Shown here: positions 55,219 through 63,831 of the stretch, piece by piece
Layout of the letters: the number at the start of each line of letters is the position of its first letter
Numbering within the stretch: the stretch's first letter is position 1
Assembly: GCF_900188295.1 (NCBI RefSeq)
Contig: NZ_FZNM01000013.1
Coordinates: forward strand, 32,812-96,811
Reading direction: 5' to 3'
DNA length: 64,000 nucleotides
DNA from: Paracoccus sediminis
Lineage (GTDB): Bacteria > Pseudomonadota > Alphaproteobacteria > Rhodobacterales > Rhodobacteraceae
Notes under the pieces: generated by a model
The model's database searches: none
What the model was told of the DNA's origin: nothing
What the model saw: only the letters and a program-made list of their open reading frames with translations
Translations under genes and position numbers: made by a program

Positions 55219-55985
55219 CCATGCTCATCTCCTGCATTCGTCTCGCCTCCGGGAGATACGGCGTCCGCCGCCGCATCATCCTCTCTCTTCTTTCCGGCCT
55301 GTTCGTTTCAGCCATCACCACGCCGCCCGTCCTAGCCCAAGCTGCGATGCCCGGTCATGTGGTTGCCGCGCATCCGCACGACGCCCACATTGCGGAAGCC
55401 TCGCAACGCTTCGGCATCCCGACGACATGGATCATCGCCGTGATGCGCACTGAGAGCGCGGGCGACGTGCGCGCAATTTCGTCCGCCGGTGCGATGGGAC
55501 TGATGCAGGTCATGCCCGACACCTGGGCGGATCTGCGCATCCGCCATGCTCTCGGCCGCGACCCCTTCGAGCCGCGCGACAACATCCTCGCGGGCACGGC
55601 CTATCTCCGCGAGATGTGGGATCGCTACGGCAATGTGGCCGCGATGCTCGCGGCCTACAATGCCGGTCCCGGCCGTTACGACGAATACCGCGCGACGGCT
55701 CGTCCGCTTCCGGCCGAGACACGCGCCTACGTCGCCGCGCTGACACCGATCCTGCTCGGCGAGCGACCGTCGGGGGGCAGCTCGTCGGTTGTTCCACCGC
55801 TCGATTGGCGCGAGGCGGCGATCTTCGTGGCGGGAGAAATCGGCGCTACCGCTTCCGATCCGGCTTCACCCGACCCCACGCCTCGCGACGCCCCTTCATT
55901 CGTCCCGGCAGCACCGGAAACGCTCACGGCCTTGCAGCCGGAGGGGCTGTTCGTCGCTCGCAGTGCCGGTGAGGACCAGCCATGA
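55215..55985 (+). CDS. Lytic transglycosylase of the transfer system
   Basis: This 256-residue protein has a long signal peptide or membrane anchor (RRRIILSLLSGLFVSAITTPPVLAQA) and an SLT domain: IAEASQRFGIPTTWIIAVMRTESAGDVRAISSAGAMGLMQVMP, where the Glu of RTESAG is catalytic, then AAYNAGPGRYDEY. It opens peptidoglycan for the conjugation channel. The C-terminal 70 residues are Pro-rich. Start at 55215 overlaps DUF736; 55221 is an alternative. Confidence 0.9.
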   Translation: MTMLISCIRLASGRYGVRRRIILSLLSGLFVSAITTPPVLAQAAMPGHVVAAHPHDAHIAEASQRFGIPTTWIIAVMRTESAGDVRAISSAGAMGLMQVMPDTWADLRIRHALGRDPFEPRDNILAGTAYLREMWDRYGNVAAMLAAYNAGPGRYDEYRATARPLPAETRAYVAALTPILLGERPSGGSSSVVPPLDWREAAIFVAGEIGATASDPASPDPTPRDAPSFVPAAPETLTALQPEGLFVARSAGEDQP

Positions 55986-56085
55986 GCGGCTCCGTGCGGT
56001 TTCGCATCCTGTCGACCGCTGGCGTGTCATGGAGGGCGCGGGGGGTGGCGGCAGGCACCACGACCGGAAGATGGCAGGATAAAAG

Positions 56086-56220
56086 CGCGCACGGTGCGGC
56101 TCGGTCGGTCGGTTGTTTTTGTTCATGTTTTCGGCGCGTTCCGCACCGTGCCGCGCATTCGCGCACCGTGCGCCTCGCGCCCATCCTCCTGAATTTCCTT
56201 ACTGTCTTGCACCGTGCGGG
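56086..56220. other. Putative oriT: inverted and direct GCACCGTGC repeats
   Basis: GCACGGTGC at 56088-56096 and its reverse complement GCACCGTGC at 56142-56150, 56162-56170 and 56208-56216 lie directly before the relaxase gene. The first two lie in longer arms (GCGCGCACGGTGCGG and CCGCACCGTGCCGCGC). The 243-base gap 55986-56228 has no credible gene. This arrangement suits relaxase binding and nicking; the nic site itself is not identified. Confidence 0.6.
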
Positions 56221-56228
56221 GCTGTGTC

Positions 56229-57968
56229 ATGTCCGATGAACACGAGTTCCGCATAAGGCCGGGGCGCATCCGCTCGACCCGCGCTCAGCAGACCCGGCCC
56301 TTCATCGCGCAGGCGCTCGCCGCCGCGAAGAAGGCCGGCGGTGGCGTCTCTCGATCCGGCCGCGTGACTTCCGGCAATCGCTCCCGCTTCGGGCGCGGCC
56401 AGCGCGCCAGCGTCCAGGCCAATCGTCTCATCACCACCCGCACACGCGGCGCCGTCGTCAAGGCGCGCGTGGTGCGCAACATGGCATGGTCCGCGCCGCT
56501 CGGAACGCATCTCGATTATCTCCGCCGTGACGGCGTGACCCGAGATGGCGAGAAGGCACGGCTGTTCGGGCCGGGAACGGAGGATGCCGATGGTCGCGCC
56601 TTCGCGGAGCGGTGCGGCGATGACCGGCATCATTTCCGGTTCATCGTCTCGCCCGACGACGCGCCGGATATTTCCGACCTCCGATCATTCACGCGCGATC
56701 TTGTCGGCCAGATGGAAAAGGATCTCGGGACGCGCCTCGACTGGGTGGCGGTCGATCACTGGAACACCGCGCATCCGCATGTCCATCTGATCGTGCGCGG
56801 TGTTCGCGACGATGGGCAGGACCTCGTGATCTCCCGCGACTACATCAAGGAGGGGATGCGGGACCGGGCGCGCGATCTCATCACCCAGGAGCTGGGGCCG
56901 CGCACCGATCTCGACATTCACCGTGCGCTAGAGGCCCAGATCGAGGCGGAACGCTGGACCCAGCTCGACCGGCAGCTTGTCCGTGATGCGGGAAAATCCG
57001 GCATCGTCGATCTTGCCCCGCTCGCCAGCCGACCGCAGGACGAGTTCCATACGCTGAAGGTCGGGCGGCTGCGCACCCTCGAAATCCTCGGCGTCGCCGG
57101 GCAGATCGGCCATTCGCAATGGTTCATCAAGCCCGAGGCCGAGACGGTCTTGCGCGAACTCGGCGAGCGCGGCGACATCATCAAGCGCATGCACCGTGCC
57201 CTGATCGCGCGCGGCATCGAACGCGGCTCGGCCAGCTATGTCCTCGCCGGCGAAAGCCTCGACGTTCCCGTCATCGGCCGCCTGGTCGAGCGCGGCCTTG
57301 ACGACGAGTTGAAGGGCACGGCCTATGCCGTCGTCGATGGCGTCGACGGACGCACCCACCACATCAAGCTCCCTCATCTCGATGCCGCCGGTGACAGCCC
57401 GCCCGGCTCAATCGTCGAGTTGCGCGCCTATGAAGATGCGCAAGGTGCGCGCCGCGTCGCGCTCGCTGTCCGCTCCGATCTTGATCTCGGTGCGCAGGTG
57501 GGGGCCTCGGGCGCGACCTGGCTCGACCGCCAGGCCATCGCCCGCGAGCCGGTTCCTCTCTCGGATAGCGGCTTCGGCGCCGAGGTCCGTCAGGCACTGG
57601 ACGAGCGGGCGGAGCATCTGATCGGCGAGGATCTCGCGGAGCGGCAAGGCGGGCGCGTCGTCTTCGCTCGCCGGCTATTGAACACGCTGCGCAGGCGCGA
57701 ACTCGACAGTCTCGGCGAGAAGCTCGCGGCCGAGACCGGCATGTCCTTCGAGCGCGCCGCCAGCGGCGAATATGTCGCCGGCTCCTATCGCCAGCGCTTC
57801 GCGCTCGCCTCAGGCCGCTTCGCCATGATCGACGATGGCCTCGGCTTCCAGCTCGTGCCCTGGTCGCCCTCCATTGAGAAGCAGATCGGCCGTCACGTCT
57901 CCGGCATCGCCCGCGACGACGGCGGTGTCGATTGGGACTTCGGGCGCAAGCGCGGCCTCGGCCTCTGA
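56229..57968 (+). CDS. Relaxase / mobilization nuclease (VirD2-like, DUF3363)
   Basis: This 579-residue relaxase has a basic N-terminus, the metal-binding triad His182-Pro-His184-Val-His186 in NTAHPHVHLIVRG, and an upstream HLDYLRRDGVTRDG. The C-terminal half corresponds to DUF3363, the pattern of rlxS-type relaxases of Tn4371-like ICEs. It nicks one strand at oriT and pilots it into the recipient. The ATG at 56229 follows the putative oriT directly. Confidence 0.92.
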   Translation: MSDEHEFRIRPGRIRSTRAQQTRPFIAQALAAAKKAGGGVSRSGRVTSGNRSRFGRGQRASVQANRLITTRTRGAVVKARVVRNMAWSAPLGTHLDYLRRDGVTRDGEKARLFGPGTEDADGRAFAERCGDDRHHFRFIVSPDDAPDISDLRSFTRDLVGQMEKDLGTRLDWVAVDHWNTAHPHVHLIVRGVRDDGQDLVISRDYIKEGMRDRARDLITQELGPRTDLDIHRALEAQIEAERWTQLDRQLVRDAGKSGIVDLAPLASRPQDEFHTLKVGRLRTLEILGVAGQIGHSQWFIKPEAETVLRELGERGDIIKRMHRALIARGIERGSASYVLAGESLDVPVIGRLVERGLDDELKGTAYAVVDGVDGRTHHIKLPHLDAAGDSPPGSIVELRAYEDAQGARRVALAVRSDLDLGAQVGASGATWLDRQAIAREPVPLSDSGFGAEVRQALDERAEHLIGEDLAERQGGRVVFARRLLNTLRRRELDSLGEKLAAETGMSFERAASGEYVAGSYRQRFALASGRFAMIDDGLGFQLVPWSPSIEKQIGRHVSGIARDDGGVDWDFGRKRGLGL

Positions 57969-57993
57969 CCTCAATCGGAAAGGAACCAACCCC

Positions 57994-59979
57994 ATGTCCG
58001 CCACCAAGATCCTCTGGGGACAGATCAGCGTCGTCTTCCTCATCATCCTCGCCACCACCTGGGGCGCCACCCAATATGTCGCCTGGAGCCTTGCCTATCA
58101 GGCGCAACTCGGGCCGCCCTGGTTCGAGCTGTTCGGCACCCCGATCTACTATCCGCCCGCACTCTTCTGGTGGTGGTATTTCTATGAAGCCTATGCGCCG
58201 CCGATCTTCGCCAAGGGCGGGATCATCGCGGCCTCGGGCGGCTTCATCGCCATCGCGGTCGCCATCGGCATGTCAGTCTGGCGCGCGCGCGAGGCGAAGA
58301 ACGTCGCCACCTATGGCTCGGCGCGATGGGCGGAGAAACCCGAGGTGAAGGCGGCCGGCCTGCTCGATCCCGATGGTGTCGTCCTTGGCCGGTATGATCG
58401 CGAGTATCTGCGCCATGATGGACCGGAGCATGTGCTGTGCTTTGCCCCGACACGTTCGGGCAAGGGCGTCGGCCTGGTGGTGCCGACGCTGTTGACCTGG
58501 CCCGGCTCGGCCATCGTCCACGACATCAAGGGCGAGAACTGGCAGCTTACCTCGGGTTTCCGGGCACGCCATGGCCGCGTGCTGCTCTTCGACCCAACCA
58601 ACCCAAAGTCCTCGGCCTACAATCCGCTGCTCGAGGTGCGCCGCGGCGAGTGGGAGGTGCGCGACGTCCAGAACATTGCCGACATCCTCGTCGACCCCGA
58701 AGGCTCGTTGGACAAAAGGAATCACTGGGAAAAAACCAGCCATTCGCTCCTCGTCGGCGCCATCCTTCATGTCCTCTATGCGGAGCCCGACAAGACCCTC
58801 GCCGGCGTGGCACGATTCCTCTCCGATCCGAAGCGCCCGGTGGATTCCACCCTGCGCGCCATGATGGAAACCGCGCATCTCGGTGACGCAGGACCGCACC
58901 CCGTCATCGCCAGCGCCGCGCGGGAGCTGCGCAACAAATCCGAGAACGAGCGGTCCGGCGTGTTGTCGACGGCGATGTCGTTTCTCGGCCTCTATCGAGA
59001 TCCGGTCGTGGCCGAGGTCACGCGCCGCTCAGACTGGCGCATCAGCGACATTGTGGGAGGCGATCAGCCGACCACGCTCTACCTCGTCGTGCCGCCCTCC
59101 GACATCAACCGCACCAAGCCCTTGATGCGACTGCTGCTGAATCAGGTCGGCCGCCGCCTGACCGAGGATCTGCAGGCGAACACGGGGCGGCATCGGCTGC
59201 TCTTGATGCTCGACGAGTTTCCGGCGTTGGGCAGGCTCGACTTCTTCGAGACGGCCCTGGCCTTCATGGCGGGCTATGGTCTCAAGAGCTTCCTGATCGC
59301 GCAGTCGCTGAACCAGATCGAGAAAGCCTATGGCCCGAACAACTCTATCCTCGACAACTGCCATGTGCGGGTGAGCTTTGCGACGAATGACGAACGCACC
59401 GCCAAGCGAGTCTCGGACGCGCTCGGCACTGCTACCGAGATGAAGGCGATGAAGAACTACGCCGGGCACCGGCTGTCGCCCTGGCTCGGGCACCTCATGG
59501 TTTCGCGCTCGGAAACCGCCCGCCAGTTGCTGACGCCGGGCGAGATCATGCAGCTTCCCCCGCATGAGGAGATCGTCATGGTGGCGGGCATCCCCCCGAT
59601 CCGGGCGACGAAGGCGCGCTACTACGAGGACGCCCGGTTTCGCGAGCGTGTTCTGTCACCACCTGAATTGCAGCGCCCTGAGGGAGCCCGGCCCGACGAC
59701 TGGACCACGCTTCCGCTCCCGGCGCGGCCGGAAGCCGCCGTGGATGAGGACAACCCCACGACGGATGACGAGGATACGACCGAATCCGAACGCCGCTTGC
59801 AGCCAGAACTCAGCCGGGTGAAGCCGGTGGAGAAGAAAAAGCCCATCGAGAACGAGTTTGAGTTCGCCCCGCCCGATGATGTCGACGAGGAGGCTGTCCA
59901 GAACCGGCGGATGATCCGGCAGGTCCAGGGGATTGCCCGGCAGGTTGCCATGGACCCGAACGACGGCATGGACCTATAG
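57994..59979 (+). CDS. traG: Type IV coupling protein TraG/VirD4
   Basis: This 661-residue ATPase has two N-terminal membrane segments (VVFLIILATTWGATQYVAW and IIAASGGFIAIAVAIGM), Walker A PTRSGKG at 152-158 and Walker B LLLMLDEFPALGRL. It links the relaxase-DNA complex to the mating channel. The C-terminal 100 residues are acidic and low-complexity. AAAGGAA precedes the ATG; it starts 25 bases after the relaxase stop. Confidence 0.96.
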   Translation: MSATKILWGQISVVFLIILATTWGATQYVAWSLAYQAQLGPPWFELFGTPIYYPPALFWWWYFYEAYAPPIFAKGGIIAASGGFIAIAVAIGMSVWRAREAKNVATYGSARWAEKPEVKAAGLLDPDGVVLGRYDREYLRHDGPEHVLCFAPTRSGKGVGLVVPTLLTWPGSAIVHDIKGENWQLTSGFRARHGRVLLFDPTNPKSSAYNPLLEVRRGEWEVRDVQNIADILVDPEGSLDKRNHWEKTSHSLLVGAILHVLYAEPDKTLAGVARFLSDPKRPVDSTLRAMMETAHLGDAGPHPVIASAARELRNKSENERSGVLSTAMSFLGLYRDPVVAEVTRRSDWRISDIVGGDQPTTLYLVVPPSDINRTKPLMRLLLNQVGRRLTEDLQANTGRHRLLLMLDEFPALGRLDFFETALAFMAGYGLKSFLIAQSLNQIEKAYGPNNSILDNCHVRVSFATNDERTAKRVSDALGTATEMKAMKNYAGHRLSPWLGHLMVSRSETARQLLTPGEIMQLPPHEEIVMVAGIPPIRATKARYYEDARFRERVLSPPELQRPEGARPDDWTTLPLPARPEAAVDEDNPTTDDEDTTESERRLQPELSRVKPVEKKKPIENEFEFAPPDDVDEEAVQNRRMIRQVQGIARQVAMDPNDGMDL

Positions 59980-59983
59980 GACC

Positions 59984-60412
59984 ATGATGCAACGCAAGAA
60001 GAAATCAAAGGTCACGATCTATCTCGATCCAGACCTCACTGCGGCGCTGGCCGACTTCGCCGCACGCCGGGATCGGTCGCAATCCATGATCGCCGAGGCT
60101 GCCATCGCATCCTTCGTGTCGCCGGATGATGCTGAGCGCCGCGAGGCGATCGTCGCCAAGCGACTCGACCAGATCGACCGCCGCATGACGCGGGTAGAGC
60201 GTGATGTCGGCATCGCCGTCGAGAGCCTGGCGGTATTCATTCGTTTCTGGCTGATGACGACGCCAGCCTTGCCCGAGCCGGCGGCAAAGGCGGCAAAGGC
60301 CAAATCGGCCGAGCGATACGAGGCGTTCATCACTGCGCTCGGCCGACGCCTCGCACAGGGACCGAAGCTGCGGCAGGAGATTACCGAGGATGTAGCGGCA
60401 GCGGACGAATAG
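59984..60412 (+). CDS. CopG-family ribbon-helix-helix protein
   Basis: This 142-residue protein has an N-terminal RHH fold (SKVTIYLDPDLTAALADFAARRDRSQSMIAEAAIASFV) and a helical C-terminus. In Tn4371-like ICEs a CopG protein lies between traG and trbB. It probably regulates transfer genes. It starts 4 bases after the traG stop (ATG 59984 or 59987). The next 100 bases hold no gene, and the expected trbB is missing. Confidence 0.88.
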   Translation: MMQRKKKSKVTIYLDPDLTAALADFAARRDRSQSMIAEAAIASFVSPDDAERREAIVAKRLDQIDRRMTRVERDVGIAVESLAVFIRFWLMTTPALPEPAAKAAKAKSAERYEAFITALGRRLAQGPKLRQEITEDVAAADE

Positions 60413-60513
60413 ATCGTCAGGCGGAGTGCTTGCATTAATGCCGATCCCGTAAACTGCTTTTTCGCGGCGATGGCGCGACGGAGGCGAACGCTACAACTAT
60501 CGCAAAACCGTTC

Positions 60514-61074
60514 TTAGGGCACGATCCAGCGTCCTTCCCAGCCGTGGAGCCCTTGCCTAAAGCTGCATCGCCTGTGCGGCTCCGAGGAAAGATCCAATCG
60601 TTCCACATGGCTTATGACGATCTCGACCAGGCAGAACCGCGCATAGGCGGTCGCCGGATCGCTATCGTCGGTTTCCATTTCATTCGGCGAGGCCAGCACT
60701 GTCCCCGGCGGCAGTGCCGACCGAAAGAGGATATGTGTATGCGGGCGCAGCGCGTTCCAGAAGTCCCGCCGCCTCGTCTCGTCTTCGATGATCTCCGCCC
60801 GACCGTCGATGCGCAGTTGAACGACCCTCTCATTGTCGAAGCCGGCAAGCGATACGCACGGATTGGCCGTGATCTCCCGAACCTTGGGCGAACGCAGGTC
60901 GGTGATGAAGGACAGACTCGTAGATGCCTCGTTGAAGCTGCGCAGCACGATGGTTCGGATCTTCGGCGCACCGTCCTCGCCGACGGTCGCGAGTTGCATC
61001 AGCGTAAAGGGCGTTCGCTGTTTGACCGCATCGGCCAGCACCAGCCAGACATCATGGAGCAATGCCTGCTTCAT
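60514..61074 (-). CDS. Pyridoxamine 5'-phosphate oxidase-family flavoprotein
   Basis: This 186-residue protein has the PNPOx split-barrel pattern (FTLMQLATVGEDGAPKIRTIVLRSF, LSFITDLRSPKVREITANP) and the short C-terminal dimer motif ending WEGRWIVP. Family members oxidise pyridoxamine phosphate or other FMN substrates; which one is unclear. It overlaps the upstream transporter gene by 4 bases (ATGA) and ends the cargo operon of SDR, EamA transporter and PNPOx, next to a divergent LysR gene. Confidence 0.86.
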   Translation of the reverse strand: MKQALLHDVWLVLADAVKQRTPFTLMQLATVGEDGAPKIRTIVLRSFNEASTSLSFITDLRSPKVREITANPCVSLAGFDNERVVQLRIDGRAEIIEDETRRRDFWNALRPHTHILFRSALPPGTVLASPNEMETDDSDPATAYARFCLVEIVISHVERLDLSSEPHRRCSFRQGLHGWEGRWIVP

Positions 61075-62009
61075 GGTGCTTTTCCGGCAGGAGCAAGGCC
61101 GACACCGGCATCTGGCTCGACCTCCGGTGCCACCTTCCGCGACCCGAACTGAAGCAGAGCGACCCCCGCGAGGATGAGGCACATCGCCAGGTAGCCGATC
61201 AGCTGGATCGCCTCGCCGACGAACACGACGCCGATCACCAGGGCCACGACCGGAGGAATGTAGGTAACGCTCGAAGCCGCCAGCGCACCGAGGTTTTCGA
61301 CGATGTGATAATAGGCGACATAGGCAAGGCCGGTTCCGCAGAGGCCAAGACCGATGACAAGGCCGATCCAGGCCCGGTCGTCGGCGAAGACCGCGCCAAT
61401 CCCCTCGACCGGGATCACCATGAACAGCAGAAGCATTGCGATGCCGATCTGGTAGGTCGTCAAGGCGGCGGCTGGCAGCTTCAGCGGGCTGACGAATTTT
61501 CTGGCATAGACGAAGGAGCAACCGACGCTGAAGGTGCCCGCGATCATCCAGGCGACCCCTGCCATCTCGATGTCGCCACCGACCGACCACGGCTGCGCGA
61601 TCAGCAACACGCCGAGAAAGCCGAGGGCGACGCCGACCGCCTTTGTCGCCGTGATGCGTTCCTCGCGCAGGAAAAGGAAAGCGCAGACGAAGGTGAAGAG
61701 CGGGATCGCCCCGCTCAGCATTCCGGCGATGCTCGACGGCAGCAAGGCCGTGCCCTTGGCGAAGGCGAAATAGTAAAGCGCGGTCGCCACCAGCGCCATG
61801 ACCGCGAAATGATGCACATGACGGGCATGGCTCCATCGCAGTTCGCCCCGAGACAGCGCGAACAGAAAAACAGGGAGGAAGCCGAAGACCACGCGCAGCA
61901 GCGTGATCTGAGCCGGCGTGATGTATTCCGCTGCCCATTTGACGAAGATGAAATTGCTTCCCCAGATGAATCCGAGGAAGCAGAAGGCAAGCCAGGCGGT
62001 TTTCTTCAT
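61071..62009 (-). CDS. EamA/DMT-family transporter
   Basis: This 312-residue protein has ten hydrophobic segments and two EamA halves (WLAFCFLGFIWGSNFIFVKW, then SVTYIPPVVALVIGVVFVGE). Such transporters export metabolites or amino-acid-like compounds. The ATG at 62009 begins MKKTAWLAF; the longer frame upstream runs into the SDR gene. It starts 5 bases past the SDR stop. The substrate may be the compound handled by the neighbouring SDR and PNPOx enzymes. Confidence 0.9.
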   Translation of the reverse strand: MKKTAWLAFCFLGFIWGSNFIFVKWAAEYITPAQITLLRVVFGFLPVFLFALSRGELRWSHARHVHHFAVMALVATALYYFAFAKGTALLPSSIAGMLSGAIPLFTFVCAFLFLREERITATKAVGVALGFLGVLLIAQPWSVGGDIEMAGVAWMIAGTFSVGCSFVYARKFVSPLKLPAAALTTYQIGIAMLLLFMVIPVEGIGAVFADDRAWIGLVIGLGLCGTGLAYVAYYHIVENLGALAASSVTYIPPVVALVIGVVFVGEAIQLIGYLAMCLILAGVALLQFGSRKVAPEVEPDAGVGLAPAGKAP

Positions 62010-62013
62010 GGGC

Positions 62014-62718
62014 TTACACGGCGCGGGTGACGCCGCCGTCGACCCGGATATTCTGGCCAGTGATATAGGCCGCGCCATCGGAAGCGAGGAAGGCAACCGT
62101 CGCCGCGATTTCCTCGGAGGTGCCGTAACGCTTCAAAGGCACGCCGTCGCGGCGCTCCTCGGTCGCGGGGAGACTGTCGATCCAGCCGGGCAGCACGTTG
62201 TTCATGCGGATGTTGTCGGCCGCATAGGTATCGGCGAAGATCTTGGTGAAAGATGCGAGCCCGGCACGAGCAACGGCCGAGGTCGGGAACATCGCACTCG
62301 GCTCGAAGGCCCAGGCCGTCGAGATGTTGATAATGACGCCGCCCTTATGCTTCTGCATGGTCGGAGCGACGAGCCGAGCCGGCCGCACGACGTTCAGGAA
62401 ATAGGTGTCGAACCCTGCGTGCCAGTCCTCGTCGGTGATTTCGAGGATCTGCTTGCGCGGGCCGTGGCCGGCGCTGTTGACCAGCACGTCGATACGTCCC
62501 CAACGCTCAAGGGTGCCGTCGACGAGGCGCTTCAAGTCGTCATTCGACTGGTTCGAGCCCGTGACGCCGAAGCCCCCGAGTTCCTGTGCCAGTGCCTCAC
62601 CCTTGCCAGAGGACGAGAGAACCGCGACCTTGAACCCATCTGCCGCCAGCCGGCGCGCAGCAGCCGCGCCCATTCCACTACCGCCAGCCGTGATGATTGC
62701 GATTTTTTCTACTGTCAT
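62014..62718 (-). CDS. Atypical SDR protein lacking the catalytic Tyr-Lys
   Basis: This 234-residue protein has the Rossmann start TAGGSGMG, NSAGHGP and the C-terminal YITGQNIRVDGG of classical SDRs. At the place of the YxxSK motif it reads PTSAVARAGL, so neither Tyr nor Lys is present, though the Ser of NISTAW is kept. It may bind a dinucleotide without classical dehydrogenase activity, or use other residues. First gene of the cargo operon, divergent from the LysR gene. Confidence 0.85.
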   Translation of the reverse strand: MTVEKIAIITAGGSGMGAAAARRLAADGFKVAVLSSSGKGEALAQELGGFGVTGSNQSNDDLKRLVDGTLERWGRIDVLVNSAGHGPRKQILEITDEDWHAGFDTYFLNVVRPARLVAPTMQKHKGGVIINISTAWAFEPSAMFPTSAVARAGLASFTKIFADTYAADNIRMNNVLPGWIDSLPATEERRDGVPLKRYGTSEEIAATVAFLASDGAAYITGQNIRVDGGVTRAV

Positions 62719-62845
62719 ATCCGTGGCCTCTGAAAGAGAATTGATCGTGGAAGCCGCCTATACGGAGGCACTATGGATTGGTATCATCCTTTGAAACGGG
62801 ATACGAACCAGTTCCACTCCCATCACTCTGTAGAAAATCTATCCT
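62719..62845. promoter_or_regulatory. Divergent promoter region SDR operon / LysR
   Basis: These 127 bases lie between the divergent cargo operon and lysR-type gene, the usual place for LysR-regulated promoters. It is A+T-richer than its surroundings. I do not see a clear T-N11-A palindrome. Confidence 0.5.
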
Positions 62846-63733
62846 ATGCCGGAAGGTTTCCCTCGACTCCCCTCGCTCAACGGCCTGCGCGTATTCGAGG
62901 TCGTGACGCGGCATCTCAACTTCCGGCTCGCGGCCGAGGAGCTGGGCGTCACGCAAGGGGCGGTCGCGCAGCAGATTCGCGGGCTGGAAGCCGAACTCGG
63001 GCTGAAGCTGTTTGAGCGCCAGCCACGCACGCTGGCCTTGACGGAGGCGGGCCGCAGCTACGTTGCCAATATCCGCCGGGCGTTCGAGTTGATCGCCGAG
63101 GCGACCGAAATGCTGAAGCCGGAACCCAGGCACCTGACCATCAGCGTCACGCCGACCTTCGCATCACGCTGGCTGATCCCGCGCCTGCCAGATTTTACCG
63201 CCACACACCCGGATATAGACCTTCGTATCCTTGCCACGGATCGGCTTTCCAGCTTCCAGACGGATGCGGTCGACATCGCCGTGCGCTATGGGCGGCCACC
63301 CTTCGGGGCGGGCCTCAACACCGAACTCCTGTTCGAGCAGGTGATCGTCGCAGTTGCCAGCCCGCTTCTCCTCGAAAAGCTCGGTCCGCCCGACGAGGAC
63401 GACAATCTCACGCGCTATGCGCTCCTACACGACGCACATAATTTCTGGCCACAGTTCCTCGAACGAGCCTATCCGGGTGGCGTGACCGCCTCAGCCAAGA
63501 ACATTCGCTTCAACCAGACATCGCTCGCCGTTGACGCGGCTGTCGCCGGTCAGGGTCTGGCGTTAGCGAGCCTGTTCTTCGTGCAGGACGATATTGATGC
63601 AGGCCGCCTCGCGCGCCCCTTCGCGACGGAATTGCGCGTCGGTTCGGACTTCTACCTGGTTTCGCCGCGCAAGCCGCGCCACCCTGAACCGACAGCGGAT
63701 GTGCGGAGCTGGCTCCTGACCGCCGCGCGATGA
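62846..63733 (+). CDS. LysR-family regulator, GcvA-like
   Basis: This 295-residue regulator has the LysR helix-turn-helix (LNGLRVFEVVTRHLNFRLAAEELGVTQGAVAQQIRGLEAELGLKLFERQPR) and an effector-binding domain with SVTPTFASRWLIPRLPDFTATHPDIDLRI, typical of the GcvA subgroup. It is divergent from the SDR-EamA-PNPOx operon and very likely controls it. The effector is unknown. A hairpin at 63749 follows the stop. Confidence 0.9.
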   Translation: MPEGFPRLPSLNGLRVFEVVTRHLNFRLAAEELGVTQGAVAQQIRGLEAELGLKLFERQPRTLALTEAGRSYVANIRRAFELIAEATEMLKPEPRHLTISVTPTFASRWLIPRLPDFTATHPDIDLRILATDRLSSFQTDAVDIAVRYGRPPFGAGLNTELLFEQVIVAVASPLLLEKLGPPDEDDNLTRYALLHDAHNFWPQFLERAYPGGVTASAKNIRFNQTSLAVDAAVAGQGLALASLFFVQDDIDAGRLARPFATELRVGSDFYLVSPRKPRHPEPTADVRSWLLTAAR

Positions 63734-63748
63734 ACCGAATCACCTGAC

Positions 63749-63780
63749 AAGGACCAAGGCGCTGCTTTCAGGCTTGGTCC
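63749..63780 (+). terminator. Hairpin after the lysR-type gene
   Basis: AGGACCAAG (63749-63757) pairs with CTTGGTCCT (63772-63780). Perfect 9-bp stem 15 bases after the stop codon; no clear T-run. Confidence 0.55.
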
Positions 63781-63831
63781 TAGATGGGGTCACCGCCGTT
63801 CTCCTGTATTTGCGCGCTACGCTACTACGAC

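Noticed and set aside
55982..56239. 85-codon ORF after the lytic transglycosylase
   Set aside because: It covers the repeat-rich putative oriT and has no protein-like composition despite an ATGA overlap at its start.
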